Source: SIG673 sp045658525 | GTDB taxonomy: Bacteria; Bacillota; Clostridia; Oscillospirales; CAG-272 | DNA length: 28,638 nt | Direction of reading: 5' to 3' | Assembly: GCA_045658525.1 (NCBI GenBank) | Contig: JAZOVD010000096.1 | Location: forward strand, 1 to 28,638 | Shown here: in pieces, positions 7,117-14,146 of the stretch | Layout of the letters: each line of letters begins with the position of its first letter | Position numbering within the stretch: the first letter of the stretch is position 1 | The notes under the pieces: generated by a model | What the model saw: the letters and a program-made list of their open reading frames with translations, nothing else | Databases searched by the model: none | Told to the model about the DNA's origin: nothing | Made by a program: the position numbers and the translations under genes

Positions 7117-9759
7117 ATGAAGTGGACAGGACTTAACGAAATAAGAGAAAAATATCTCACGTTTTTTGAGACGAAGGGACATTTAAGACATAAGAGCTTT
7201 CCCCTTGTTCCGATAAACGATAAATCTATACTTCTTATAAACGCGGGAATGACCCCCCTCAAAAAGTACTTTACGGGTGAGCTTGAACCCCCGAGACACC
7301 GTATGACTACCTGTCAGAAGTGTATCCGCACACCCGATATTGACAGAGTCGGTATAACCGCGCGCCACGGTACTTATTTTGAGATGCTTGGTAACTTCTC
7401 GTTCGGAGATTATTTCAAGAACGAGGCTATCGAATGGGCGTGGGAGTTCATAACCGATGAAAAGTGGCTCGGGCTTCCCAAGGAGAGACTGTGGGTAACG
7501 GTCTATCTTGAAGACGACGAGGCATACGATATATGGAATAAGAAGATAGGCGTTCCCGCTGAAAGAATAGTAAGACTCGGAAAAGCCGATAACTTCTGGG
7601 AGCACGGCTCAGGACCGTGCGGACCCTGCTCCGAGATATACTTTGACCGCGGAATAGAATACGGCTGCGGCTCGCCCGACTGTAAGCCAGGCTGTGACTG
7701 TGACCGCTTTATGGAGTTCTGGAACCTCGTTTTCACTCAGTTCGATAACGACGGAAATAATAATTATACCCGTCTTGCCAAGCCCAATATAGATACAGGA
7801 ATGGGACTTGAACGTCTTGCCTGCCTTATGCAGGGCGTAAATAACCTCTTTGAGGTCGATACCGTTCGTAATATAATGATGGCTGTAAGTGAAAAGTCGG
7901 GAGTAAAGTACGGAGAGGGACATAGTTCCGATATTTCTCTCAGAGTAGTAACAGACCATATCCGTTCGACCACGTTTATGGTATGTGACGGAGTCGTACC
8001 GTCCAACGAGGGCAGAGGATACGTTCTGCGCAGACTTCTTCGCAGAGCCGCACGTCACGGAAGAATGCTCGGCATAAGCGGACTCTTCCTTTCCGATCTC
8101 GTTGATGTTGTAGCCAAGGAAAATTACAGCGAATACCCCGAGCTTACCGAAAAGCTTGATTACATCAAAAAGGTAATAGCGATAGAGGAAGAAAGATTTG
8201 CCGCTACGATAGACGCGGGACTCAATATTCTTTCCAATATAATAAAGAAGGCTCTTTCCGAGGGTAAAAAGGAGATAGTCGGCGAGGATGTATTCAAGCT
8301 TTATGATACGTTTGGATTCCCGGTTGACCTCACCCGTGAAATAGCGGCGGAGCAGTCGCTTGCGATAGACGAGGAGTCGTTCAAACGCTTTATGGCGGCA
8401 CAGAAGGAGCGCGCAAGAAGCGCGAGAGCGAAGATCTCGGGCTGGTCTGACGCTTCGAAGAATCTGCTTTCTGAATTCCCCAAAACCGAGTTTGTGGGTT
8501 ACACCGACGATGTATGCGAGGCTAAGGTAATAGGACTTATAGCGGACGATATGTCGGTTGAGACCGTAAACGAGGGTGAGTTTACACTTATTACCGATAA
8601 AACGGTATTTTACGGTGAGGGCGGCGGACAGGTCGGAGACGTCGGATACGTTTATGACAAGGATTCGCTTATAAACGTAGTCGATACACAGAAGACCGAC
8701 GGTGTGTTCGTTCATATATGCAATATCGCTAACGGAGACATAAAAGTCGGAGATACGGTTAAAATGGAGATAGGCTCCACCAGACGTCAGGCTATAAAGA
8801 GAAACCACTCCGCGTGCCATATGCTTCAAGCGGCACTCCGTGAGGTTCTCGGAAACCACGTTGAGCAGGCAGGTTCTTACGTTGACGACGAGCGTCTCAG
8901 ATTCGACTTCAAGCACTTCGCTCCGATGACAGAAAAGGAGCTTAACGCCGTTGAAAATCTTGTAAACGCGCATATATTCCTCGGTGAGGATATAGTTACG
9001 GCTGAGATGTCTCTTGAAGAGGCGAGAAAAACGGGCGCGATGGCTCTGTTCGGCGAAAAGTACGGAAGCACGGTTCGCGTAGTTAAGATGGGTAACTTCT
9101 CCACAGAGCTTTGCGGAGGAACTCACCTTGATAATACCGCAAAGGCGGGACTTTTCAAGATAATATCCGAAAGCTCGGTAGCGGCGGGAGTTCGCCGTAT
9201 AGAAGCGACAACGGGTATGGGAGTTCTTAAACTCATAAAGGAAAAGGACGAGCTTATACTCGAAACCGCAAAGGAGCTTAAAGCGAACAGCGTTGCCGAT
9301 ATAGCCAAGAAGGCGCAGAGCGTAACGCTCGAAATGAAGGCTGCGGCAAAAGAGATAGAGCAGCTCAAAGCGGCTATGGCAGGCTCGAAGCTTGACGACG
9401 TAAAGAATACCGCCAAGGAAGTAGGCGGAGTAAAGCTTATGTGCGTAAGCTGGAAGCTTGACGATATGGACGTAGCTACCGCGCGCACGCTTACCGACGA
9501 TATAAAGGCATCTGACGACCTCGCGGTTACTGTAATAGCGCTTACGGGCGGCGGAAAGATAAACTTCGTTTGCTCCTGCGGCAAGGAAGCGGTCGCCAAG
9601 GGCGCTCATGCGGGAAATCTTCTTAAACAGGTATCCGCTATATGCGGAGGCGGTGGCGGAGGACGTCCCGACAGCGCGCAGAGCGGCGGTAAGATAGTAG
9701 AGAACGTACCGAAGGCTCTTGCCGAGGCGGAGAACATTCTTCTCGGAATGCTTAAATGA
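7117..9759 (+). CDS. alaS: Alanyl-tRNA synthetase
   Basis: 880-residue class II synthetase that charges tRNA-Ala. The N-terminal catalytic core holds class II motifs in the LLINAGMTPLKKYF and GNFSFGDYFK segments. The editing domain has the four zinc/active-site ligands His564, His568, Cys666 and His670 (in CGGTH), the same spacing as in E. coli AlaRS. A helical linker follows, then the C-Ala domain with the glycine-rich CGGGGGGRPDSAQSGG segment near the end. Full length. No T-box leader is present; only a short ACGG/CCGT hairpin (7083-7096) lies just before the GAAAGGAAAA ribosome binding site. The TSCPD gene follows 21 bases downstream. Confidence 0.98.
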   Translation: MKWTGLNEIREKYLTFFETKGHLRHKSFPLVPINDKSILLINAGMTPLKKYFTGELEPPRHRMTTCQKCIRTPDIDRVGITARHGTYFEMLGNFSFGDYFKNEAIEWAWEFITDEKWLGLPKERLWVTVYLEDDEAYDIWNKKIGVPAERIVRLGKADNFWEHGSGPCGPCSEIYFDRGIEYGCGSPDCKPGCDCDRFMEFWNLVFTQFDNDGNNNYTRLAKPNIDTGMGLERLACLMQGVNNLFEVDTVRNIMMAVSEKSGVKYGEGHSSDISLRVVTDHIRSTTFMVCDGVVPSNEGRGYVLRRLLRRAARHGRMLGISGLFLSDLVDVVAKENYSEYPELTEKLDYIKKVIAIEEERFAATIDAGLNILSNIIKKALSEGKKEIVGEDVFKLYDTFGFPVDLTREIAAEQSLAIDEESFKRFMAAQKERARSARAKISGWSDASKNLLSEFPKTEFVGYTDDVCEAKVIGLIADDMSVETVNEGEFTLITDKTVFYGEGGGQVGDVGYVYDKDSLINVVDTQKTDGVFVHICNIANGDIKVGDTVKMEIGSTRRQAIKRNHSACHMLQAALREVLGNHVEQAGSYVDDERLRFDFKHFAPMTEKELNAVENLVNAHIFLGEDIVTAEMSLEEARKTGAMALFGEKYGSTVRVVKMGNFSTELCGGTHLDNTAKAGLFKIISESSVAAGVRRIEATTGMGVLKLIKEKDELILETAKELKANSVADIAKKAQSVTLEMKAAAKEIEQLKAAMAGSKLDDVKNTAKEVGGVKLMCVSWKLDDMDVATARTLTDDIKASDDLAVTVIALTGGGKINFVCSCGKEAVAKGAHAGNLLKQVSAICGGGGGGRPDSAQSGGKIVENVPKALAEAENILLGMLK

Positions 9760-9780
9760 TCCTAAAAAGAAAGGTAAAAT

Positions 9781-10041
9781 ATGAAATTTGAATATACTAC
9801 AAAGGGTGTCTGCGCTCGCAAGATAAGCTTTGACGTAGAAAACGGAATAATCAGCAACGTTGAGTTTGCGGGCGGCTGTAACGGTAATCTTAAAGCCATA
9901 TCGAAGCTCGTTGACGGTAAAACGGCAAAGGAAATATCCGAGCTTCTCATGGGTAACACCTGCGGAATGAAGAATACTTCCTGTGCCGATCAGCTTGCGA
10001 AAGCCGTTTTAGAAGCCGTAAAGCAGGAGAAAAATGCTTAA
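9781..10041 (+). CDS. Small TSCPD-domain protein (TIGR03905-like)
   Basis: 86-residue protein built entirely of a TSCPD domain, the same small domain that closes some class II ribonucleotide reductases. Four cysteines are visible (Cys11, Cys33 in GGCNGN, one in NTCGMK, and one in the TSCADQ signature itself), which could bind a metal or act in redox chemistry. The N-terminus KFEYTTKGVCARKISFDVE is typical of the stand-alone clostridial family. Its biochemical role is unknown. AGAAAGG precedes the ATG and the gap to alaS is only 21 bases, so the two are probably cotranscribed. No strong terminator follows, only an AT-rich stretch up to the tRNA promoter. Confidence 0.85.
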   Translation: MKFEYTTKGVCARKISFDVENGIISNVEFAGGCNGNLKAISKLVDGKTAKEISELLMGNTCGMKNTSCADQLAKAVLEAVKQEKNA

Positions 10042-10085
10042 AAACGTTTTTGTTATAAAAAATAATTGAAAATTTTAAAAAAGAC

Positions 10086-10114
10086 TTGACAAGGAACGTT
10101 TTTTGTGGTATTAT
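10086..10114 (+). promoter_or_regulatory. Promoter for tRNA-Lys
   Basis: TTGACA (10086-10091), 17 bases, TATTAT (10109-10114). The start of transcription would be near 10121, about ten bases before the mature 5' end of the tRNA. Confidence 0.85.
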
Positions 10115-10130
10115 ATTGGGGTAACTAAAT

Positions 10131-10206
10131 GCCCCATTAGCTCAGTAGGTAGAGCACATGACTTTTAATCATGGTGTCCGGAGTTCGACTCTCCGATGGA
10201 GCACCA
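10131..10206 (+). tRNA. tRNA-Lys, anticodon UUU
   Basis: 76 bases with encoded CCA. D stem GCTC/GAGC, anticodon stem CATGA/TCATG around loop CTTTTAA (anticodon TTT), a five-base variable region GTGTC, T stem CGGAG/CTCCG with loop TTCGACT, and discriminator A73. All stems pair fully except pair 3-70 of the acceptor, where C3 faces A70. The identity elements (U-rich anticodon, A73) indicate lysine. It has a dedicated promoter and an intrinsic terminator directly after CCA, so it is a stand-alone unit. Confidence 0.95.
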
Positions 10207-10207
10207 G

Positions 10208-10237
10208 AAAAAAGCACTTCGTAGGAAGTGCTTTTTT
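10208..10237 (+). terminator. Intrinsic terminator of tRNA-Lys
   Basis: Stem GCACTTC/GAAGTGC (10214-10220 with 10225-10231), GTAG loop, six T residues after it and six A residues before it. It starts two bases after the CCA end. The flanking A and T tracts make it potentially active in both directions. Confidence 0.9.
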
Positions 10238-10241
10238 CTAT

Positions 10242-10346
10242 CCAATCCGAAGGATTGGTATGTAATCACGACGCAGTCGTGTATGTAATTGCTGTAGGCG
10301 TATGGCATCACGCGTTAGCGTGCATTCCCCCTGCGGTGGATTGCAT
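10242..10346 (+). repeat. Array of five short hairpins separated by TATGTAAT-like linkers
   Basis: Successive hairpins: CCAATCC/GGATTGG with GAA loop (10242-10258); CACGAC/GTCGTG with GCA loop (10267-10281); TGCT/GGCG with GTA loop and wobble pairs (10290-10300); CACGC/GCGTG with GTTA loop (10309-10322); TCCCCC/GGTGGA with one mismatch (10326-10340). Linkers are TATGTAAT, TATGTAAT, TATGGCAT, CAT and TTGCAT. Stem sequences differ but pairing is kept, so structure rather than sequence is repeated. I recall similar hairpin arrays in gut Clostridia intergenic regions but know no named family. It sits between the tRNA terminator and the mtnN promoter. Confidence 0.7.
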
Positions 10347-10393
10347 ATGAACCTTGCGAGACATATTGAAATTCAGAATATTTCATTTTAATA

Positions 10394-10421
10394 TTGATTT
10401 TTAACGATTATATGATATAAT
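10394..10421 (+). promoter_or_regulatory. Promoter for mtnN-hflX-yigZ
   Basis: TTGATT (10394-10399), 16 bases, TATAAT (10416-10421) with TG at 10413-10414 (extended -10). Transcription would start near 10428, leaving about 25 bases before the ATG at 10454. Confidence 0.7.
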
Positions 10422-10453
10422 GTAATTAAGATAATGAAAGGTGCGTGGACAAA

Positions 10454-11140
10454 ATGATAGGAATAATAGGCGCAATGAGTATAGAGGTCGAGGGAATACG
10501 CGCTCTGATGACCGATAAAAAAGAAACTACTGTAAGCGGAGTTAAATTTGTAAGCGGCAAGCTCGGCAAAAATGAGGTCGTAACGGCGGTCTGCGGTATA
10601 GGTAAGGTCTTTGCCGCTATATGCGCGGAGGCTATGATACTTAAATTTGACCCCGACGTTATAGTTAATACGGGAGTTGCGGGAAGCCTTACTCCAAGGC
10701 TTAAAATAGGGGATATAGCGATAGCCGATAAGGTCGTTCAGCACGATATGGATACCTCTCCGATAGGAGACCCCAAGGGTCTTATATCAGGCATAAACAA
10801 GATATATTTTGATACCGACGAAAAAGTATCAGAGCTTCTTTCTGAATGCGTAAAGGCAGAAGGAGTTAATACTATATTCGGGGGTATCGCCAGCGGAGAT
10901 CAGTTTATAGCCTCAAAGGAGCAGAAAAAGGCTATAACCGATAGCTTCGACGCGATAGCGTGCGAGATGGAGGGCGCTTCGATAGGTCACGTTTGTTACG
11001 TCAACGAAAAGCCGTTCGCAGTGCTTCGCGCGATCTCCGATTCGGCTGACGATAGTGCCTTTATGGATTACCCCGAATTTGCGAAAATGGCGGCGGATAA
11101 CTATATAAAGGTCATACATCGCTTTGCAACAATATATTAA
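10454..11140 (+). CDS. mtnN: 5'-methylthioadenosine/S-adenosylhomocysteine nucleosidase
   Basis: 228-residue cytosolic nucleosidase that cleaves adenine from methylthioadenosine and S-adenosylhomocysteine, clearing by-products of SAM use, including those of radical SAM enzymes such as the DUF512 protein in this window. N-terminal IGIIGAMSIEVE holds catalytic Glu11. CEMEGAS supplies ribose-binding Glu173, and ISDSADD supplies catalytic Asp196; these match Glu12, Glu174 and Asp197 of the E. coli enzyme. A GTG at 10445 is in frame, but AAAGGTG at 10437-10443 is too close to it and well placed for the ATG at 10454. hflX follows 11 bases downstream. Confidence 0.95.
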   Translation: MIGIIGAMSIEVEGIRALMTDKKETTVSGVKFVSGKLGKNEVVTAVCGIGKVFAAICAEAMILKFDPDVIVNTGVAGSLTPRLKIGDIAIADKVVQHDMDTSPIGDPKGLISGINKIYFDTDEKVSELLSECVKAEGVNTIFGGIASGDQFIASKEQKKAITDSFDAIACEMEGASIGHVCYVNEKPFAVLRAISDSADDSAFMDYPEFAKMAADNYIKVIHRFATIY

Positions 11141-11151
11141 AGGTAGGAAAA

Positions 11152-12333
11152 ATGGCAAAAAACAAATTTGAAAGTTATTTTGACGACGAAGAGCCCGAAA
11201 GAGTAGCCTTGGTCGCCCTCATTACCGATAAAGACGAGGGCGCGGCAATGGCGTCGCTTGACGAGCTTTGGCGACTCGTCGAAACAGCGGGCGGAGAGGT
11301 AGCCGCGAGAGTAACGCAGTCAAAGGACAAGCCAGACCCCGCGACTTATATAGGCTCGGGTAAAGTAAAGGAGCTTTCCGAGCTTTGCCGTAACGCGCAG
11401 ATAACGCTCGCGGTATTCGACTGTGAGCTTTCTCCGTCACAGATAAAGAACTTAGAGGACGCTATGGGCGACGTTCGTGTCATAGACAGAAGTATGCTGA
11501 TACTGGATATATTCGCTCTGCACGCGACAACGGGTGAGGGTAAGCTTCAAGTAGAGCTTGCTCAGCTTCGTTATACTGTTCCGAGACTTGTGGGTCGCGG
11601 CATCGAGCTTTCAAGACAGGGCGGAAGCGGCAGTATAGCCGCAAGAGGGCCTGGTGAAAGCAAGCTCGAAACGGATAGGCGTTATATAAAACGGAGAATG
11701 GTCGCGCTGGAAGAAAGAATAGCGGAAATGGATAAGAACCGCCGTACTCAGAGAGTTAAGCGCGAGAGAAGCGGAATGAAGTGCGTGACCGTTGCGGGTT
11801 ACACCAACGCGGGGAAGTCCACGCTGTTAAATCAACTTACCGATGCGGGAATACTTGCGCAGGATAAGCTTTTCGCAACGCTTGACCCGACCACGAGAAG
11901 ACTCAAACTTCCCTCCGGCAAAACGGTGCTTCTTACCGATACGGTAGGATTTATAAGAAACCTCCCTCACCATTTTATAAAGGCGTTCAAGTCAACGCTT
12001 GACGAGGTTAGATACGCCGATATTATTCTTATGCTTATGGATGCGTCAGATCCCGAATGCTTAAATCAGGCAAGGGTAACTATGGAGCTTCTTTCGGAGC
12101 TTGGCGCGGGCGAAAAGCACGTCCTCTACGTTTTCAACAAGTGTGATAAGGCGGAAAAGGAAGATCCCGATTTTGTTCTTCCTGTTATCCCCGAGGCGAA
12201 AAGTGAGGACGTTTTCGCTATCTCCGCGCTTACCGGTCGCGGTATATCGAAGCTTGTTGCGCGAATAGATGAGCTTATACCGATGCCGAGAGGGTACGAC
12301 CCTTCAAAATATAACTACTCATACGAGGAATGA
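11152..12333 (+). CDS. hflX: Ribosome-associated GTPase HflX
   Basis: 393-residue GTPase that binds the large ribosomal subunit and can split stalled or heat-damaged ribosomes. The N-terminal HflX domain includes the ATYIGSGKVKEL motif and the family signature RGPGESKLETDRR, followed by a coiled-coil helix. The G domain has G1 AGYTNAGKST near residues 215-224, G2/G3 with ATLDPTTRR and DTVGFIRNLPH, and G4 NKCD. Full length. It lies between mtnN (11 bases upstream) and the YigZ gene (16 bases downstream), transcribed together up to the terminator at 12997. Confidence 0.97.
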   Translation: MAKNKFESYFDDEEPERVALVALITDKDEGAAMASLDELWRLVETAGGEVAARVTQSKDKPDPATYIGSGKVKELSELCRNAQITLAVFDCELSPSQIKNLEDAMGDVRVIDRSMLILDIFALHATTGEGKLQVELAQLRYTVPRLVGRGIELSRQGGSGSIAARGPGESKLETDRRYIKRRMVALEERIAEMDKNRRTQRVKRERSGMKCVTVAGYTNAGKSTLLNQLTDAGILAQDKLFATLDPTTRRLKLPSGKTVLLTDTVGFIRNLPHHFIKAFKSTLDEVRYADIILMLMDASDPECLNQARVTMELLSELGAGEKHVLYVFNKCDKAEKEDPDFVLPVIPEAKSEDVFAISALTGRGISKLVARIDELIPMPRGYDPSKYNYSYEE

Positions 12334-12349
12334 AAGGCGGAAAAGCAGA

Positions 12350-12961
12350 GTGGAATATATAACTCTCGGAAAGGAAGCCGAGGTATCGTTTACCGAAAGA
12401 AAGTCGATTTTTATCGGTAACGCCGCCCCCGTGAAAACGGAGGATGAGGCGATGGCGTTTATAAATAAGATACGCGGTAAGTACGGCGATGCCACGCATA
12501 ATACCTATGCGTATATGCTCGCGAACGGAAGCGCGCGTTACAGCGACGACGGCGAGCCACAGGGAACGGCGGGCGTTCCGATACTAAGCGTTATACAAAA
12601 AGGCGGCTTTACGGACGCGGTGATAGTGGTAACGCGTTATTTTGGCGGAATACTCCTTGGCGCGGGTGGACTTGTAAGAGCTTACAGCGCGTCGGCGAGA
12701 GACGCGGTAGCAGCCGCTACGGTGGTTACGTACGCGCAGTACACGGAGTTTGCATTGAAATGCTCATATTCTGATTACCAGAAGATAATACCGATGATAG
12801 CGCTTTGTTCAGTAAAAGAGGACGGAGCGGATTTTTCCGATACAGTAGTGTTGAAACTCGCGGCAAAGGAAAACGATTTCAATAATTTTAATGCAAAGCT
12901 CTCCGAAGCGCTTGGCGGCAGGGTAGCCTTAGAGGTCACGGGAACGCGTTTTTCCTTCTGA
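12350..12961 (+). CDS. YigZ/IMPACT-family protein
   Basis: 203-residue protein of the YigZ (YvyE, UPF0029/IMPACT) family. The signature DDGEPQGTAGVP lies at residues 66-77 and VVTRYFGGILLGAGGL at 93-108, with the smaller C-terminal DUF1949-like domain after about residue 135. Eukaryotic IMPACT regulates translation through Gcn1; the bacterial role is unsettled. I chose GTG 12350, with GAAAGGCGG nine bases upstream, just after the hflX stop. A longer in-frame reading from 12269 would overlap hflX by 65 bases and adds residues unlike the family. Last gene before the terminator at 12997. Confidence 0.92.
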   Translation: MEYITLGKEAEVSFTERKSIFIGNAAPVKTEDEAMAFINKIRGKYGDATHNTYAYMLANGSARYSDDGEPQGTAGVPILSVIQKGGFTDAVIVVTRYFGGILLGAGGLVRAYSASARDAVAAATVVTYAQYTEFALKCSYSDYQKIIPMIALCSVKEDGADFSDTVVLKLAAKENDFNNFNAKLSEALGGRVALEVTGTRFSF

Positions 12962-12996
12962 AAAGCGTCAAAAAAAGACCGTAAACGATAAAAAAT

Positions 12997-13037
12997 AAAA
13001 GTCCGTATATCTAAAAAGAGGATATTCGGACTTTTTT
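12997..13037 (+). terminator. Intrinsic terminator after the YigZ gene
   Basis: A 12-bp stem with one T-T mismatch (13000-13011 with 13021-13032) followed by a T tract to 13037, preceded by A-rich sequence. It separates the mtnN-hflX-yigZ unit from dgt-dnaG-rpoD. Confidence 0.88.
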
Positions 13038-13045
13038 GCGTATAT

Positions 13046-13051
13046 TATAAT
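13046..13051 (+). promoter_or_regulatory. -10 element for dgt-dnaG-rpoD
   Basis: Perfect TATAAT, with AAGGAGGA and the dgt ATG about 30 bases downstream. No convincing -35 is present; the position 17 bases upstream falls inside the preceding terminator stem. The promoter may rely on an activator or another sigma factor, or simply be weak. Confidence 0.5.
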
Positions 13052-13081
13052 AGCATTTGTGAAGAATGAAGGAGGATAGTT

Positions 13082-14125
13082 ATGTCGGCTACCGCGAAAA
13101 CAGTAAAAGAACTGCTTGAAGAACGCGAAAGAACATGGCTTTCTCCTTTTGCGGCTAAAAGCTCGGAGACACGCGGACGTGAGCACCCGATAAGAGAATG
13201 TACCATGCGTACGGAATATCAAAGAGACAGAGACCGCATAATACACAGTAAGGCGTTCCGCAGGCTTATGCATAAAACGCAGGTCTTTCTTTCACCGGAG
13301 GCGGATCATTACAGAACGCGTCTTACTCATACCTTAGAGGTAACGCAGATAGCGCGTACAATAGCGCGTGCTCTCCGTCTCAACGAGGATCTTGCGGAAG
13401 CCGCTGCGCTCGGGCACGACCTCGGACACACCCCGTTCGGACACGCGGGAGAAAGACTTTTACAAAGAGTGTATAACCCGCTTTTCAGACATAACGAGCA
13501 GAGCCTCAGAGTCGTGGAAAAGCTCGAAAACGGTGGTTTAGGGTTAAATCTTACGCACGAGGTAAGAGACGGCATACTGCACCATACGGGCGGAAGCGGT
13601 AAGGCAGAGACGGTGGAAGGCTCTATCATACTGTTTGCGGACAGGATAGCGTATATAAATCACGATATAGACGACGCTTGCAGAGCGGGGATACTTTCCG
13701 AGGAGGAGATACCGAGGGATCTTCGCCTGATACTCGGAAATTCGCACGGTGAGCGTATAGATACGATGACTAAGAGCATCATAATCGCGAGTGCCGACAG
13801 CGATGAAATAAAAATGGAGCCTGAAATAGGTGAGGCTACCAAAAAATTAAGAGATTTTCTTTTCGACAGCGTATATACAAATCCAGTCGCTAAGGGCGAG
13901 GAGGGTAAAGCAGAGGAGCTTCTCGGCAGACTTTACGATTATTTCGTAAAACGTCCGGAGCATCTTCCGTCGGAACAGAAAAAATGGCTTGAAAAAGAAG
14001 ATAGGCAGAGAGTGGTTTGCGACTATATAGCGGGTATGACCGACAGATACGCGGTCACGCTGTACAGACAGCTGTTCCTTCCGAAAATGTGGAACGAGGG
14101 TAACAGACTTCTGCCGTACGTTTAA
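13082..14125 (+). CDS. dgt: Deoxyguanosinetriphosphate triphosphohydrolase-like HD protein
   Basis: 347-residue HD-domain dNTP triphosphohydrolase that releases triphosphate from dGTP or other dNTPs. Metal ligands are visible as His83 (THTLEV), His112-Asp113 (ALGHDLGHTPFGH) and a downstream Asp in INHDIDDA; His116 and His121 are the conserved extra histidines of the family. The N-terminal RTEYQRDRDRIIHSKAFRRL segment is typical. GGAGG lies six bases before the ATG. It opens the dgt-dnaG-rpoD cluster, an arrangement found in many Clostridia that couples dNTP control with primase and the main sigma factor. Substrate preference cannot be deduced. Confidence 0.94.
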   Translation: MSATAKTVKELLEERERTWLSPFAAKSSETRGREHPIRECTMRTEYQRDRDRIIHSKAFRRLMHKTQVFLSPEADHYRTRLTHTLEVTQIARTIARALRLNEDLAEAAALGHDLGHTPFGHAGERLLQRVYNPLFRHNEQSLRVVEKLENGGLGLNLTHEVRDGILHHTGGSGKAETVEGSIILFADRIAYINHDIDDACRAGILSEEEIPRDLRLILGNSHGERIDTMTKSIIIASADSDEIKMEPEIGEATKKLRDFLFDSVYTNPVAKGEEGKAEELLGRLYDYFVKRPEHLPSEQKKWLEKEDRQRVVCDYIAGMTDRYAVTLYRQLFLPKMWNEGNRLLPYV

Positions 14126-14146
14126 TAAAAGGAAAGGAGACGTGTC

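Noticed and set aside
7609..9609. A 666-codon open frame on the minus strand opposite alaS
   Set aside because: It is fully antisense to a complete alaS with all catalytic residues in place. The translation is rich in Tyr, Arg, Leu and Val with no domain, and it has no ribosome binding site; it results from codon bias.
10040..10051. AAAAACG-TTTTT as a terminator for alaS-TSCPD
   Set aside because: The pairing is almost purely A-T and too short to form a stable hairpin; termination is probably elsewhere or by another mechanism.
10242..10346. CRISPR array
   Set aside because: Repeated units are different hairpins with short linkers; there are no identical repeats with unique spacers of constant length and no cas genes.
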